In this document: in pieces, positions 1-9,033 of the stretch
How positions within the stretch are numbered: position 1 is the stretch's first letter
How the letters are laid out: each line of letters begins with the position of its first letter
Source: Hoylesella marshii DSM 16973 = JCM 13450
GTDB taxonomy: Bacteria; Bacteroidota; Bacteroidia; Bacteroidales; Bacteroidaceae
Length of the DNA: 64,000 nt
NCBI RefSeq assembly: GCF_000146675.1
Contig: NZ_GL397214.1
Span: 1,372,756 to 1,436,755, forward strand
Direction of reading: 5' to 3'
The notes under the pieces: generated by a model
The model's database searches: none
What the model saw: the letters and a program-made list of their open reading frames with translations, nothing else
What the model was told of the DNA's origin: nothing
Position numbers and translations under genes: made by a program

Positions 1-1517
1 TAAAGGCAGACTTCCTCGAAACCTACGACGCAGCCCATACAGAGCTGTCCGAAGACGAATTGGAAGAGAAACATGCTATGGTAGATCGCTATTACGACGA
101 CGTGATGCGCGATTCTATGCGCCGTTGCATACTCGATGAAGGTAAGCGCTTGGACGGTCGCCGTACGGATGAGATACGCCCGATATGGTGCGAGGTATCT
201 CCGCTTCCTATGCCCCATGGCAGTGCCATCTTTACTCGTGGCGAGACACAGTCGCTCACCACATGTACGTTGGGTACGAAACTCGATGAGAAGATGATAG
301 ACGACGTGCTCGACAAGAGCTACCAACGCTTCATTCTCCACTACAACTTCCCACCGTTCTGTACAGGTGAAGCACGTCCGCAGCGTAGCGTCGGCCGTCG
401 TGAAATCGGTCACGGACATCTTGCATGGCGCGGTCTGAAAGGTCAAATCCCCGCAGATTATCCCTATACAGTGCGCCTCGTCAGCCAGATTCTTGAGAGT
501 AACGGCTCGTCATCAATGGCCACCGTATGTGCCGGGACATTGGCACTGATGGATGCCGGCGTGCCGATGAAAAAGCCGGTGAGTGGTATTGCGATGGGAC
601 TCATTAAGAATCCGGGCGAAGATAAATATGCCGTCTTGAGCGACATTCTTGGCGATGAAGACCACCTCGGCGACATGGACTTCAAAACGACAGGTACGAA
701 AGACGGATTAACAGCCACACAGATGGACATTAAATGCGACGGACTGTCGTTTGAAATCCTTGAGGAAGCACTCATGCAGGCTAAGGCCGGACGCGAGCAT
801 ATTCTCGGAAAGATAACCGAAACCATCGCAGAGCCACGTGCCGAATTGAAGCCTCAGGTACCCCGCATTGTAGCTTTCGACATACCGAAAGAGTTTATCG
901 GAGCCGTGATAGGTCCGGGTGGAAAGATTATCCAACAGATGCAGGAAGACACCGGCACCACCATTACCATTGACGAGATAGACGGCAAAGGCAAGGTGCA
1001 AGTAAGTGCGCCCGACAAAGAGAGTATCGATGCTGCCTTAGAGAAGATAAAAGCTATTGTTGCCATTCCCGAAATAGGCGAAATATACGAGGGGACAGTA
1101 CGCTCCATCATGCCCTACGGATGCTTCGTGGAAATCATGCCGGGCAAAGACGGATTGCTCCATATCTCCGAAATAGATTGGCGCCGGCTCGAAACCGTTG
1201 AGGATGCAGGCATCAAAGAGGGTGACAAAATTCGCGTGAAACTCATGGATATCGACCCAAAGACCGGCAAATACAAGCTCTCTCGACGCGTATTGATGGA
1301 CAAACCGGAGGGATATGTAGAGCGGGAGCGTCGTCCTCGTCAAGACAGAGGAGAGCGCAGGCCGCGCCCCGACCGTGGCGAACGACGCGACTTCGGTGGT
1401 CATGAATCTCACGAACCGCGTCGCTTTGAGCATAAAGACTTGTCGTCTCGCGAATACCACGACCCGTTGGCAGAGCATGAGCCGCGCGACTTCAACGACA
1501 GTTTAGACCACGAATAA
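1..1517 (+). CDS. pnp: Polynucleotide phosphorylase, C-terminal part (cut by the window edge)
   Basis: This is the 3'-to-5' phosphorolytic exoribonuclease that degrades mRNA. The frame is open from base 3 with no start, so the gene begins outside the window. About 505 residues are present: the second RNase PH core, then a KH domain (GPGGKII motif) and an S1 domain ([16 protein letters not shown] region). A charged tail rich in Arg, Asp, Glu and His follows the S1 domain; it is likely disordered and is longer than in E. coli. An intrinsic terminator lies 35 bases after the stop. The identity is certain; only the N-terminal third is missing. Confidence 0.97.
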   Translation, partial: KADFLETYDAAHTELSEDELEEKHAMVDRYYDDVMRDSMRRCILDEGKRLDGRRTDEIRPIWCEVSPLPMPHGSAIFTRGETQSLTTCTLGTKLDEKMIDDVLDKSYQRFILHYNFPPFCTGEARPQRSVGRREIGHGHLAWRGLKGQIPADYPYTVRLVSQILESNGSSSMATVCAGTLALMDAGVPMKKPVSGIAMGLIKNPGEDKYAVLSDILGDEDHLGDMDFKTTGTKDGLTATQMDIKCDGLSFEILEEALMQAKAGREHILGKITETIAEPRAELKPQVPRIVAFDIPKEFIGAVIGPGGKIIQQMQEDTGTTITIDEIDGKGKVQVSAPDKESIDAALEKIKAIVAIPEIGEIYEGTVRSIMPYGCFVEIMPGKDGLLHISEIDWRRLETVEDAGIKEGDKIRVKLMDIDPKTGKYKLSRRVLMDKPEGYVERERRPRQDRGERRPRPDRGERRDFGGHESHEPRRFEHKDLSSREYHDPLAEHEPRDFNDSLDHE

Positions 1518-1552
1518 AATTTGCTCCACCACTAATGGCGAGCATACGATGC

Positions 1553-1594
1553 AAGTGCCGATTGCCTGTTTATCAGCAATCGGCACTTTTTTAT
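1553..1594 (+). terminator. Intrinsic terminator after pnp
   Basis: A perfect 13-bp stem (1553-1565 with 1576-1588), a 10-base loop and a run of T form a classical rho-independent terminator for pnp. Confidence 0.9.
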
Positions 1595-1794
1595 CGGGAA
1601 GAATCAGTGACTCTCCTTCATCTTCCGGAATGGCAAGTGGGGAAAGTCTATTATTCATATTCCCGATTCGCACAGAAAGGCAGTTATCATTCGCAACTTT
1701 TCGCCCTCTTCTGTAATCGTTTCTCGGTATTTGATGCTCAAGAGTTTGAGATTGCAAGGTCTTAAGGTTGTAAAGTTACGAATGATAAGTCCCT

Positions 1795-1846
1795 ATTTGT
1801 ACCCTGTACAAATGGCGTTTGTACGTGGTACAGATACGGTTTGTAC
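1795..1846. repeat. Tandem GTAC palindromes with a 22-bp period
   Basis: TTTGTAC occurs at 1796, 1818 and 1840, exactly 22 bases apart, and GTACA occurs at 1806 and 1828 with the same spacing. The first unit is a perfect palindrome (ATTTGTAC-CCT-GTACAAAT, 1795-1813). The block sits in the 558-base gap between pnp and the DUF1573 gene, which otherwise holds only the pnp terminator and a promoter. Two-turn spacing suits a cooperative DNA-binding protein, but no regulator is identified. Confidence 0.6.
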
Positions 1847-2039
1847 AGGGAAAGATTGCCGACCTTTCTCGCGTCAAACGGTATCTTTGGAAAAGTTCTT
1901 TCGCACTTGCAACACTCCATTGGGGGAGAACGCCCTATACGCAGCGCATAGCGTCGAGGCATTGAGCCGCCTCACGAACGATTTGGGTTAAATAAATAAA
2001 AAAACAAAGGGGGTATCCTACGTATTAAAAAGAAATGGT

Positions 2040-2047
2040 TATCTTTG
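2040..2047 (+). promoter_or_regulatory. Bacteroidota -7 box for the DUF1573 gene
   Basis: TATCTTTG matches the Bacteroidota -7 consensus TAnnTTTG and lies 28 bases before the start codon. No good -33 box is seen upstream. Confidence 0.6.
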
Positions 2048-2075
2048 CCCACAACTAAACAAAAGACGAAAGAAG

Positions 2076-2462
2076 ATGAAGAAGATGTTAGTAATGATGC
2101 TGTTGCTTATGGGCACCTTTGGGGTCGTAAGGGCACAGCAAGCAGAGATAAAGTTCGATAAGTTGTTGCATAACTTCGGCACATTCTCGGAAAAGAACCC
2201 CATACAAGAGTGCGTGTTCACATTTACGAACGTGGGAAATGCCCCCTTGGTCATCAATCAGGCTGTAGCTAGCTGCGGTTGCGCTGTACCTTCATACACG
2301 AAGTCGCCTATCGCTCCCGGGCAACAAGGTCAGCTGAAAGTGACGTATAACGGGCAGGGAAAATTCCCCGGACACTTCAAGAAAACGATTACCGTGCGTG
2401 CCAATGCTGCAACGGAAATGACGCGTCTTTATATTGAAGGCGTGATGGAAGAGGCGAAATAA
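2076..2462 (+). CDS. Secreted DUF1573 protein
   Basis: This 128-residue protein has a typical signal peptide (Lys-Lys, a Met/Leu-rich core, then cleavage near VRAQ) followed by one DUF1573 domain. That domain is an immunoglobulin-like beta-sandwich common in Bacteroidota periplasmic proteins; its features here are HNFG near residue 32, FTNVGNAPLVI and the ASCGC motif. The biochemical role is unknown. It stands alone with its own -7 box upstream and a bidirectional hairpin downstream. The family is clear; the function is open. Confidence 0.85.
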   Translation: MKKMLVMMLLLMGTFGVVRAQQAEIKFDKLLHNFGTFSEKNPIQECVFTFTNVGNAPLVINQAVASCGCAVPSYTKSPIAPGQQGQLKVTYNGQGKFPGHFKKTITVRANAATEMTRLYIEGVMEEAK

Positions 2463-2561
2463 TGGACACGACGGCCTACTGCCGTACATCCTTTCTCGTT
2501 TTTCGGGCGACGACCTTGGTAAGGAGAGTTGGTCGCATGAGATAGAAGAAAATAAGAATAA

Positions 2562-2597
2562 GACCTCCGACGGTATCTAAATATACCATCGGAGGTC
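2562..2597. terminator. Bidirectional terminator between convergent genes
   Basis: Nine plus five base pairs around one mismatch (2562-2576 with 2583-2597) form a strong stem. The flanks are pyrimidine-rich in both readings. It separates the rightward DUF1573 gene from the leftward PqqD-like gene. Confidence 0.75.
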
Positions 2598-2644
2598 TCT
2601 TCTTATGGACTTTCCTGCCATCCTTTCGGGAGAGGGCTATACCT

Positions 2645-2944
2645 CTAAATTCCGTGTGGGCTTCCCTCATTTATTGATTCTTCCACAATACCTGCCTCAA
2701 TCCACTGCGTGATGAGTTGCTCCGCATCAGCCATTGCGGTAGAACGGTCGATGCTGTAATGCTCGGTCAGCAGGTCTGCCAACACATCGGCAGTGAAGTC
2801 GCGTCCTGCTATCGCCTCCCACAGAAAGGCAGACGTGTCGTTCATACTGATGATATTACTGAAGTCTATATTCTCCTTACCCTCGGCAACTATGATTTGC
2901 TCGCCGCAAATTGTGCGGAGGTTGAATCCTTTCTTTGCTCTCAT
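2645..2944 (-). CDS. PqqD-family protein
   Basis: This 99-residue protein has the PqqD fold pattern: an N-terminal strand pair, the turn MNDTSAFLWEAI (about residues 34-45), then helices ending in WIEAGIVEE. PqqD-like proteins bind leader peptides for peptide-modifying enzymes or form recognition domains beside transporters. It is the last gene of a leftward cluster with an S26-like peptidase 3 bases upstream and an HPr-kinase-like gene before that. No precursor peptide or radical SAM gene is visible, so the substrate is unknown. Confidence 0.8.
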   Translation of the reverse strand: MRAKKGFNLRTICGEQIIVAEGKENIDFSNIISMNDTSAFLWEAIAGRDFTADVLADLLTEHYSIDRSTAMADAEQLITQWIEAGIVEESINEGSPHGI

Positions 2945-2947
2945 TTC

Positions 2948-3433
2948 TTATATCGGTTTAAATGTTTTTAGCCAAATACGGCGATAAAAGGCCAGCAAGA
3001 ACCGGCGGAGCGGGAAGAGGCGTGTCCACAAAAACGAGTAAACAAGCCATTTCATACCGTTGGTCTTGTCGATTTTCGTACGCCCTTTCCTATAAAAGCC
3101 CATGGCAAAAGCCTTGACATCGGTCAGTCGGCATTCCTCGGAAGAAAGGTTGCCATCGCCACGCAGCGTCACGCGGTCGCCTTCTATCCTGATGATACGG
3201 TGCAACACGTAGACCCCGGGGCGTACTTCGGCTAACACGGCATCGCCCTTGCGGGGACTGATAGCACGTGTGAGCAAGGCCTTATCTCGCCCATCTTCGA
3301 GAAAGGGACGCATACTGAAACCTTTGAGTTTCAGTGTCACGGTGTGCCCCTCATTGAGTAACTTCACCACTTCGGGCAGGAACTGTGCGTTGGCAAACAG
3401 TCTTTCTTCTACTTTGAGATGGTGTTGTGACAT
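2948..3433 (-). CDS. S24/S26-type signal-peptidase-like protein
   Basis: This 161-residue protein carries the S24/S26 core: a Ser-Met pair at Ser40-Met41 (GFSMRPFLEDGRD), KGDAVLAE near residue 62 and the VLHRI strand. Classical signal peptidase I has an N-terminal membrane anchor; here the hydrophobic stretch is C-terminal (about residues 125-150). A general-base Lys is not obvious, so activity is uncertain. It overlaps the end of the HPr-kinase-like gene by 25 bases, suggesting co-translation. Likely role: processing or binding a small peptide together with the PqqD-like partner. Confidence 0.75.
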   Translation of the reverse strand: MSQHHLKVEERLFANAQFLPEVVKLLNEGHTVTLKLKGFSMRPFLEDGRDKALLTRAISPRKGDAVLAEVRPGVYVLHRIIRIEGDRVTLRGDGNLSSEECRLTDVKAFAMGFYRKGRTKIDKTNGMKWLVYSFLWTRLFPLRRFLLAFYRRIWLKTFKPI

Positions 3434-4296
3434 AGAGTGGCAGAGGCTTTATCGGGTAAACAGTGTAGTACGTAGGTAGGGATAATCTCAATGATATGTC
3501 CGATGGTTGTGCAAATAGAGTTGAAGATATCGGCATCCCATTTCATCGAAGAACATGAGGGGAGCAATGAGGCAAAGGCTTCGGTGGGAGATAGGTGGTC
3601 GATGCTGTTCTGTGGTGCACGGTCTATTCGTGTGATGGCTCCCAAAGGGGCTTTCACGTTTCGGTAACATGGAGTCTTTCCACTCCACGGACTGCCATAG
3701 ATATAGGCCTGTCCGTTAATGATGCGTACCACGGGGTTATCGTCGTTCATCAGGTCGCAGTTGGGAATATATCGCAACCAGTTGCTCACTTGCGTGCTCT
3801 TTCCCGTGCCGCTCTTGGCAATGAAAGCATAGCCACGTCCTGCACATCTGACCAACGATGCATGGAGAAGCAACGTTTCATGGTGGCTGGCAGCGAAAGC
3901 AAAAACGAGCATGAGGGCATTGTTGAGGCCGAAACTACGCATGTCGTAGCTGCCGAAAAGGGCGCAGCGACAGTCTTTGAAATGTTTGTCGGTGCGGAGC
4001 AGGCAGCAGTCAGAGCCGTTGGTATCTTTCACCAAATACTGATAACCGCCGTTGCACAGACGGTCTACTACGGTATCGCCGTTGCCTGTGTCGAAGACAC
4101 GTATCCGTTCGCAGTCGTCTGCAGTTACGGGAGTCGTATTTGCGTCTACCGAAAGATGAAACATCACATCGGGAGCGGCATCTGTGCGAAAGGGTTCCAA
4201 TGATGGAATGAGTCCCATATTCTCCGTGTGGGGCTGGTGGAAGGTGATGGCGAGATTTAACTCGGCAATGCGGAAATAATGGGTTTCTGTGGTCAT
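3409..4296 (-). CDS. HPr-kinase-like (PEP-carboxykinase fold) protein
   Basis: The start at 4296 is preferred over an upstream one because it overlaps the preceding stop as ATGA and removes a low-complexity Arg-rich leader. The 295-residue protein has a Walker A loop (AKSGTGKST, about 160-168), an upstream LLLHAS motif and NDDNP at 184-188, as in the HPr kinase/phosphorylase C-terminal domain. The N-terminal HPrK domain is absent. Such proteins recur beside PqqD-like and S24/S26-like genes in Bacteroidota, often in peptide-maturation clusters. Its phosphorylation target is unknown. Confidence 0.8.
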   Translation of the reverse strand: MTTETHYFRIAELNLAITFHQPHTENMGLIPSLEPFRTDAAPDVMFHLSVDANTTPVTADDCERIRVFDTGNGDTVVDRLCNGGYQYLVKDTNGSDCCLLRTDKHFKDCRCALFGSYDMRSFGLNNALMLVFAFAASHHETLLLHASLVRCAGRGYAFIAKSGTGKSTQVSNWLRYIPNCDLMNDDNPVVRIINGQAYIYGSPWSGKTPCYRNVKAPLGAITRIDRAPQNSIDHLSPTEAFASLLPSCSSMKWDADIFNSICTTIGHIIEIIPTYVLHCLPDKASATLCHNTISK

Positions 4297-4712
4297 TCCA
4301 CGGGGTGTTCGGGTTGTACGACGGTGAAGCGGAATGCCTCTGCCGGCAGTTCTTTTACGATGTATTTCAACTTCTCGGCGTAACGTTTCCGCAGCTTGGC
4401 ATATTTTTTTTCTACTTGCTCGCGTTTTCGGGCATATGAAATGATGCAAGTGCTATGCTCCACACCTTGTCCGGTCAGATAGTCACGTAGCTGATATGCA
4501 TAGCTGTCGCGCCCGAAGAGGAATCCCCAACCGGAGCTGATCCATGCCCCGTCAAGTTCCTGTATGGGTGTGATGTACACCGTGGAATCGTTAAAAGACG
4601 ATGCAAAGCCGAAAGCATAGAGCCGCGGCACCTGTTTTTCGCGTGCCTGTATGCCGCCCGCAGCGAGCACCGTCAGCAACAGAACGGCTATAGAAACGTT
4701 GATGATTCTCAT
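4293..4712 (-). CDS. Secreted protein of unknown function
   Basis: This 139-residue protein begins with a signal peptide (MRIINVSIAVLLL core, cleavage near IQARE). It then shows a strand-rich half with DSTVYITPIQ and a Lys/Arg-rich helix (about residues 92-115). I do not recognise a named family. It is the first gene of the leftward cluster with the HPr-kinase-like, S26-like and PqqD-like genes and overlaps the next start by 4 bases. It may be the periplasmic partner or client of that cluster, which is inference from position only. Confidence 0.6.
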   Translation of the reverse strand: MRIINVSIAVLLLTVLAAGGIQAREKQVPRLYAFGFASSFNDSTVYITPIQELDGAWISSGWGFLFGRDSYAYQLRDYLTGQGVEHSTCIISYARKREQVEKKYAKLRKRYAEKLKYIVKELPAEAFRFTVVQPEHPVE

Positions 4713-4762
4713 AAAATGTTGTATAAGTTGTATATATAATATATAATACTTGTTTGTATGTG

Positions 4763-5626
4763 TTATTGCCCGAGGTAAGCCTTCAGCAGACGGCTCTTCG
4801 TGTTCTGGCGAAGCCGACGGATGGCCTTTTCCTTTATCTGTCTCACGCGTTCACGGGTAAGACCAAATTTGTTGCCAATCTCCTCAAGAGTCTTCTCTCC
4901 TTGGTTGATACCGAAGAACGCTTCTACGATGTTGCGTTCTCGCTCGTTGAGTACTTGTAGTGTGCGGTTGATTTCTTCCCGTAGCGACTCCCTCACCAAT
5001 TCGCGGTCGGCCATGGGCGAATCATTGTTGCACAGCACGTCAAGCAGGCTGGTTTCGTCACCTTCGGTAAAGGGTGCGTCCACAGAGACCTGCCGGCTAT
5101 TCACTTTCAACACGTCTGCCACCTTCTCTTGTGACAAGTTCACCTTATCGGCAATTTCCTCCATACTCGGACGTCGCTCGTTTTCCTGCTCAAATCGATT
5201 CAACATCTTATTGATTCGATTGACTGACCCTATCTGATTGAGTGGAAGCCTAACGATACGGCTTTGTTCAGCAATAGCCTGCAAAATACTCTGGCGAATC
5301 CACCACACAGCGTATGAAATGAACTTAAATCCGCGTGTCTCGTCAAATTTCTCTGCCGCTTTTATCAAACCTAAGTTCCCCTCGTTGATAAGGTCGGGCA
5401 GACTCAGTCCTTGGTTCTGATACTGCTTAGCCACTGAAACCACGAATCTTAGGTTGGCCTTTGTCAGTTTTTCCAGCGCCTGCCGGTCGCCGCGTCTGAT
5501 ACGCTGTGCTAATTCCACTTCCTCTTCTACGGTCAGCAACTCCTCATGTCCTATCTCTTGCAGGTATTTCTCTAATGAAGCAGTCTCGCGATTTGTAATG
5601 GATTTCGTGATTTTCAGTTGTCTCAT
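4763..5626 (-). CDS. rpoD: Primary sigma factor RpoD (sigma-70/SigA)
   Basis: This 287-residue sigma factor is the short Bacteroidota form without region 1.1. Region 1.2 is near the start, region 2 holds the core-binding and melting helices ([17 protein letters not shown] and AVWWIRQSI, about 93-125), region 3 follows, and region 4 ends in the [23 protein letters not shown] (about 245-264). It recognises the TTTG/TAnnTTTG promoters seen throughout the window. A perfect promoter of that type lies just upstream, so the gene may be self-sustaining. Confidence 0.96.
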   Translation of the reverse strand: MRQLKITKSITNRETASLEKYLQEIGHEELLTVEEEVELAQRIRRGDRQALEKLTKANLRFVVSVAKQYQNQGLSLPDLINEGNLGLIKAAEKFDETRGFKFISYAVWWIRQSILQAIAEQSRIVRLPLNQIGSVNRINKMLNRFEQENERRPSMEEIADKVNLSQEKVADVLKVNSRQVSVDAPFTEGDETSLLDVLCNNDSPMADRELVRESLREEINRTLQVLNERERNIVEAFFGINQGEKTLEEIGNKFGLTRERVRQIKEKAIRRLRQNTKSRLLKAYLGQ

Positions 5627-5650
5627 ATGGCATTATTTTTTAGGTAGATG

Positions 5651-5682
5651 CAAATTTAGTGTTTTTTCCTCTTTACCCCAAA
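5651..5682 (-). promoter_or_regulatory. Promoter of rpoD
   Basis: Reading leftward, TTTG (5679-5682), 20 bases, then TAAATTTG (5651-5658) matches the Bacteroidota consensus. The start codon follows 24 bases later. Confidence 0.75.
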
Positions 5683-5989
5683 TTATTCGTTCCTTTTTGT
5701 GGTATCTTTTTACCCAAGGTGCGCTGTAGATGCGAAAGTTGCAAGCGTTTCATGTACCGAGCATCCGCAACGCGAAAGACCTTTTATCTTCCGTCATTCC
5801 TCCGAAGTTATGATGGGTGATACATTCATATAGGGGTTGCGTTCTTACGGACTTCATCGCCTGCCTGTGAATCTGTCACCCCTTTGGGGCTATTGGGTAA
5901 GATTCCCCTATCCCGAACTCGCGTAGTATTTGCATAGAATCAGAAAGCGAAAGAAAATGACCTCAGCCATGCGTTTTATCGTAAGGGTT
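5683..5989. other. Non-coding stretch between rpoD and ddh
   Basis: About 300 bases hold no convincing gene. Several short G- and C-runs near 5830-5915 could pair weakly, which may serve as a ddh terminator, but no clean stem with a T-run is present. Confidence 0.4.
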
Positions 5990-6889
5990 CTACACCAATT
6001 TACCAATCCATTCAGAGCGGTCGCCCGGCAGAAGGTCGATAACGGGAATTTCGACCATCGTATAGCAAGCAGGAGAGAGCCGCGTAGAAGCACGTGCCAC
6101 GTTTACAAGCGTCTGGGCAGTAAGGGCAGGATTGTTGATGCTCATACTGAATTCCAAACGCTGGTTCTGTGTCTTGCCACTGACACCTTTCCGCACGAGA
6201 TGCACGCCATGTCCCATATCGCGCACATCGTCTATAGAGTCTACGGCAAACACGTGTGTCTCGTCGTGGGCGAAATAGGGGTCTTCTTTGATCGCTTGGG
6301 TAACGGCGGCAAGGTCGGCACCCGCTTCCAACTCCACATAGACCATGCGGCGGTGCAATCCTTCACCCTTGGGAATGGTAACGGAGAGAGCATTGCGAAC
6401 ACCGGCTTTAGAGCGCACACACACTGAATGCCCCATGCTCATGCCCGGACCAAAGTTCGTATAGGTCAACCCCTTTGGCGTAAGTCCCTGCATGAGAGTA
6501 CGTACCACGGAATCAGAGCCTGGGTCCCAGCCTGCAGCAATTACGGAAACAGCATCATGTTGCTGACATAGCGGCATCAGTGTGGCACGATACTCAGCGA
6601 TGCCCGTGTGGATATCGTAACTATCTACTGTGTTGATACCTAATGCAATGTAGGTCTTAGCATAATCGGGACACAACCTTGTGGGAGCGCAAAGTATGGC
6701 CACATCCACAGCACCGAGGTCTCGAATGTCTTTCACCACATGGTAAGGTGCGAGAGCAGCTGGCTTGTCAGCCGCTCCGTTACGGCGTACTACCCCTGCA
6801 ATCTCGAAGTCTTCGGCCGCTTCCAATGCTTCTATGGTATATTGTCCGATGTTTCCGTAACCTACGACGGCAGCTTTAATTTTCTTCAT
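5990..6889 (-). CDS. ddh: meso-Diaminopimelate D-dehydrogenase
   Basis: This enzyme makes meso-diaminopimelate directly from tetrahydrodipicolinate, ammonia and NADPH, for lysine and peptidoglycan synthesis. The start at 6889 gives 299 residues beginning at the Rossmann strand; the nucleotide loop is GYGNIG at 10-15. Further signatures are CAPTR, DSYDIHTGI, AAGWDPGSDSVVR and GPGMSMGHS, which build the substrate pocket in the Corynebacterium enzyme. It is a single-gene unit with its own -7 box. An upstream Met (6907) adds six residues but is less likely. Confidence 0.93.
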   Translation of the reverse strand: MKKIKAAVVGYGNIGQYTIEALEAAEDFEIAGVVRRNGAADKPAALAPYHVVKDIRDLGAVDVAILCAPTRLCPDYAKTYIALGINTVDSYDIHTGIAEYRATLMPLCQQHDAVSVIAAGWDPGSDSVVRTLMQGLTPKGLTYTNFGPGMSMGHSVCVRSKAGVRNALSVTIPKGEGLHRRMVYVELEAGADLAAVTQAIKEDPYFAHDETHVFAVDSIDDVRDMGHGVHLVRKGVSGKTQNQRLEFSMSINNPALTAQTLVNVARASTRLSPACYTMVEIPVIDLLPGDRSEWIGKLV

Positions 6890-6940
6890 ATTTGATATTC
6901 CTTTCATTTTTTTTGTTGTGATGAATGATTTCCATCGCTA

Positions 6941-6948
6941 CAAAGTTA
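6941..6948 (-). promoter_or_regulatory. -7 box of ddh
   Basis: Leftward TAACTTTG matches TAnnTTTG and lies about 50 bases before the ddh start, with a weak TTG 21 bases further upstream. Confidence 0.55.
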
Positions 6949-7134
6949 TGTTATTCCCACCAAATAGCACAAGTCGCACTTTATTTTTTAGTATAATTAA
7001 ACTACAATCGTTCATGAGCAGTCTCATGGTCGCTTGGAGTTAAAGCAAAGTACGTAGGTTTCCCTTGATAGTGAAGAGCTGCCACATCGTGAAAATAATT
7101 AAGAATCAAAAGTATGAAAGCCATTTTTTTTTGC

Positions 7135-7142
7135 TACCTTTG
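7135..7142 (+). promoter_or_regulatory. -7 box for the 7193 gene
   Basis: TACCTTTG matches TAnnTTTG 50 bases before the start codon. The -33 region is T-rich without a clear TTTG. The 300-base gap from ddh holds only these two divergent promoters. Confidence 0.55.
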
Positions 7143-7192
7143 CACGGTCTGGACGAGGGGTTTCATCTGCCTCGCCGTGATACGGATACAAG

Positions 7193-7783
7193 ATGGATAA
7201 GCAAACGAAATGGAGCAATAACGTCATCATTGCCGATGCCGATTATATAGATAAGGTGGCATTTGACCTCATCGTGAACTTTGAACGCATGATTGGACGG
7301 CGCATCCCTAAGGCCGATATGGCACGGTGGATAGAGTGTGTGGCACTCGACGGCGGACTGAAAGAGGGCGAGAACGATACACAAGTGGTACTCATCCACG
7401 ACAAGCGACGACACAAAATGGAGAACTTTGTGCCCGCAAACTACGACAAGGAACTCAATGCACAGGCTTTCAAAAGCACACTGGGCGAGTTTACCATCAG
7501 TTCGTATCCCGTAGAAGACATGGTGGCTGCCGATGATTTCTTCGTCCATGTGCTGCAAACCGTGGTGTCGCAACCCGACGTACACCGTGTGGTTGTTATA
7601 CCGAATGCTGAAAATGCAACCTTATATGACAACATACGGCAGACACTCCACTTCCTCGATGATGATAAAAAACGTATCACTGTGCTTGCAATGCAGCCTA
7701 TGCAAGGGGGAAATTTCCGTCAGGAAATACTGGGCTATTCGCTCATGAGTGCCTTGGGTATCAGAGCTGACGAGATAAAATAA
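7193..7783 (+). CDS. Conserved Bacteroidota protein of unknown function
   Basis: This 196-residue soluble protein has no signal peptide or membrane segment. It alternates strands and helices (NNVIIADADYIDKVAFDL near the start, HRVVVIPNAE near 137), suggesting an alpha/beta fold. I recognise it only as a protein found widely in Bacteroidales, possibly annotated DUF6621; I am not certain of that number. It is 23 bases upstream of the saccharopine-dehydrogenase-type gene and probably co-transcribed with it, so a link to polyamine metabolism is possible but unproven. Confidence 0.65.
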   Translation: MDKQTKWSNNVIIADADYIDKVAFDLIVNFERMIGRRIPKADMARWIECVALDGGLKEGENDTQVVLIHDKRRHKMENFVPANYDKELNAQAFKSTLGEFTISSYPVEDMVAADDFFVHVLQTVVSQPDVHRVVVIPNAENATLYDNIRQTLHFLDDDKKRITVLAMQPMQGGNFRQEILGYSLMSALGIRADEIK

Positions 7784-7806
7784 AAAATAAAGACAGAATA
7801 GATAAA

Positions 7807-9000
7807 ATGGGAAAAGTACTGATGATTGGTGCCGGTGGTGTGGCCACCGTAGCTGCATTCAAAATCAATAAGAATGCCGACGTATTTACCGACTTTATGA
7901 TTGCATCGCGGCGCAAGGAAAAATGCGATGAGATTGTCAAAGCGATAGGCAATCCGAACATCAAGACGGCACAAGTAGATGCCGATGATGTGGAACAACT
8001 CAAAGCCCTCATGCGTGACTACAAACCCGAAATGGTGATAAACTTAGCCCTACCCTACCAAGACCTCACTATCATGGAGGCATGCTTGGCATGCGGCTGT
8101 CACTATTTAGACACGGCCAACTATGAGCCGAGAGACGAAGCACACTTTGAGTACTCGTGGCAGTGGGCGTACAAGCAACGCTTCGAAGAGGCTGGACTGA
8201 CTGCCATTTTGGGATGTGGTTTCGACCCGGGAGTGAGTGGCATCTTTACCGCATACGCTGCTAAACATCATTTCGATGAGATTCATGAATTGGATATCGT
8301 AGATTGCAATGCCGGAGACCATCACAAGGCTTTTGCTACAAACTTCAATCCTGAAATCAATATACGGGAGATTACGCAGAAAGGTCTCTACTACAAAGAC
8401 GGACAGTGGATAGAAACAGAGCCTCTGGAAATACATCGAACGCTTACTTATCCCAACATCGGGCCGCGCGAGAGTTACCTCCTGCACCATGAAGAACTCG
8501 AGAGTTTAGTAAAGAACTATCCTACTATCAGGCAGGCACGCTTTTGGATGACCTTTGGCGAAGAGTATCTCACCCATCTCCGCGTGATACAAAATATCGG
8601 TATGGCACGTATCGCCCCCATCGACTACAATGGTCAGAAGATTGTTCCGTTGCAGTTTCTCAAGGCTGTGTTACCCAATCCACAAGAACTCGGAGAGAAC
8701 TACGAAGGCGAAACAAGCATTGGCTGTCGCATTCGCGGTGTGAAAAACGGCAAGGAACAAACCTATTACGTGTACAACAACTGCAAACATCAGGAAGCAT
8801 ATAAAGAAACGGGTATGCAGGGAGTAAGCTATACAACGGGTGTTCCGGCCATGATTGGTGCTATGATGTTCTTTAAAGGACTATGGCGTAAGCCCGGTGT
8901 GTGGAATGTGGAAGATTTCGACCCAGATCCCTTTATGAAAGAATTGAATAAACAAGGTCTGCCTTGGCACGAGGTCTTCGGCGGAGACTTGGAATTATAA
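7807..9000 (+). CDS. Saccharopine-dehydrogenase-family protein, probable carboxynorspermidine dehydrogenase
   Basis: This 397-residue NAD(P)H-dependent oxidoreductase begins with a Rossmann loop (GAGGVATV, 8-15). It carries the family signatures NLALPYQDL, CHYLDTANYE and GCGFDPGVSG. Its length and these motifs match the carboxynorspermidine/carboxyspermidine dehydrogenase branch, which joins aspartate semialdehyde to a diamine in the alternative spermidine pathway of Bacteroidota; saccharopine formation is the less likely alternative. A decarboxylase partner is not in the window. It follows the 7193 gene closely and precedes recA by 33 bases. Confidence 0.8.
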   Translation: MGKVLMIGAGGVATVAAFKINKNADVFTDFMIASRRKEKCDEIVKAIGNPNIKTAQVDADDVEQLKALMRDYKPEMVINLALPYQDLTIMEACLACGCHYLDTANYEPRDEAHFEYSWQWAYKQRFEEAGLTAILGCGFDPGVSGIFTAYAAKHHFDEIHELDIVDCNAGDHHKAFATNFNPEINIREITQKGLYYKDGQWIETEPLEIHRTLTYPNIGPRESYLLHHEELESLVKNYPTIRQARFWMTFGEEYLTHLRVIQNIGMARIAPIDYNGQKIVPLQFLKAVLPNPQELGENYEGETSIGCRIRGVKNGKEQTYYVYNNCKHQEAYKETGMQGVSYTTGVPAMIGAMMFFKGLWRKPGVWNVEDFDPDPFMKELNKQGLPWHEVFGGDLEL

Positions 9001-9033
9001 TAATGATTATCTAACCCCTCTAACGATACAGCC

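Noticed and set aside
1731..1991. 86-codon frame in the pnp-DUF1573 spacer
   Set aside because: It runs through the palindromic array and has no protein-like composition or promoter.
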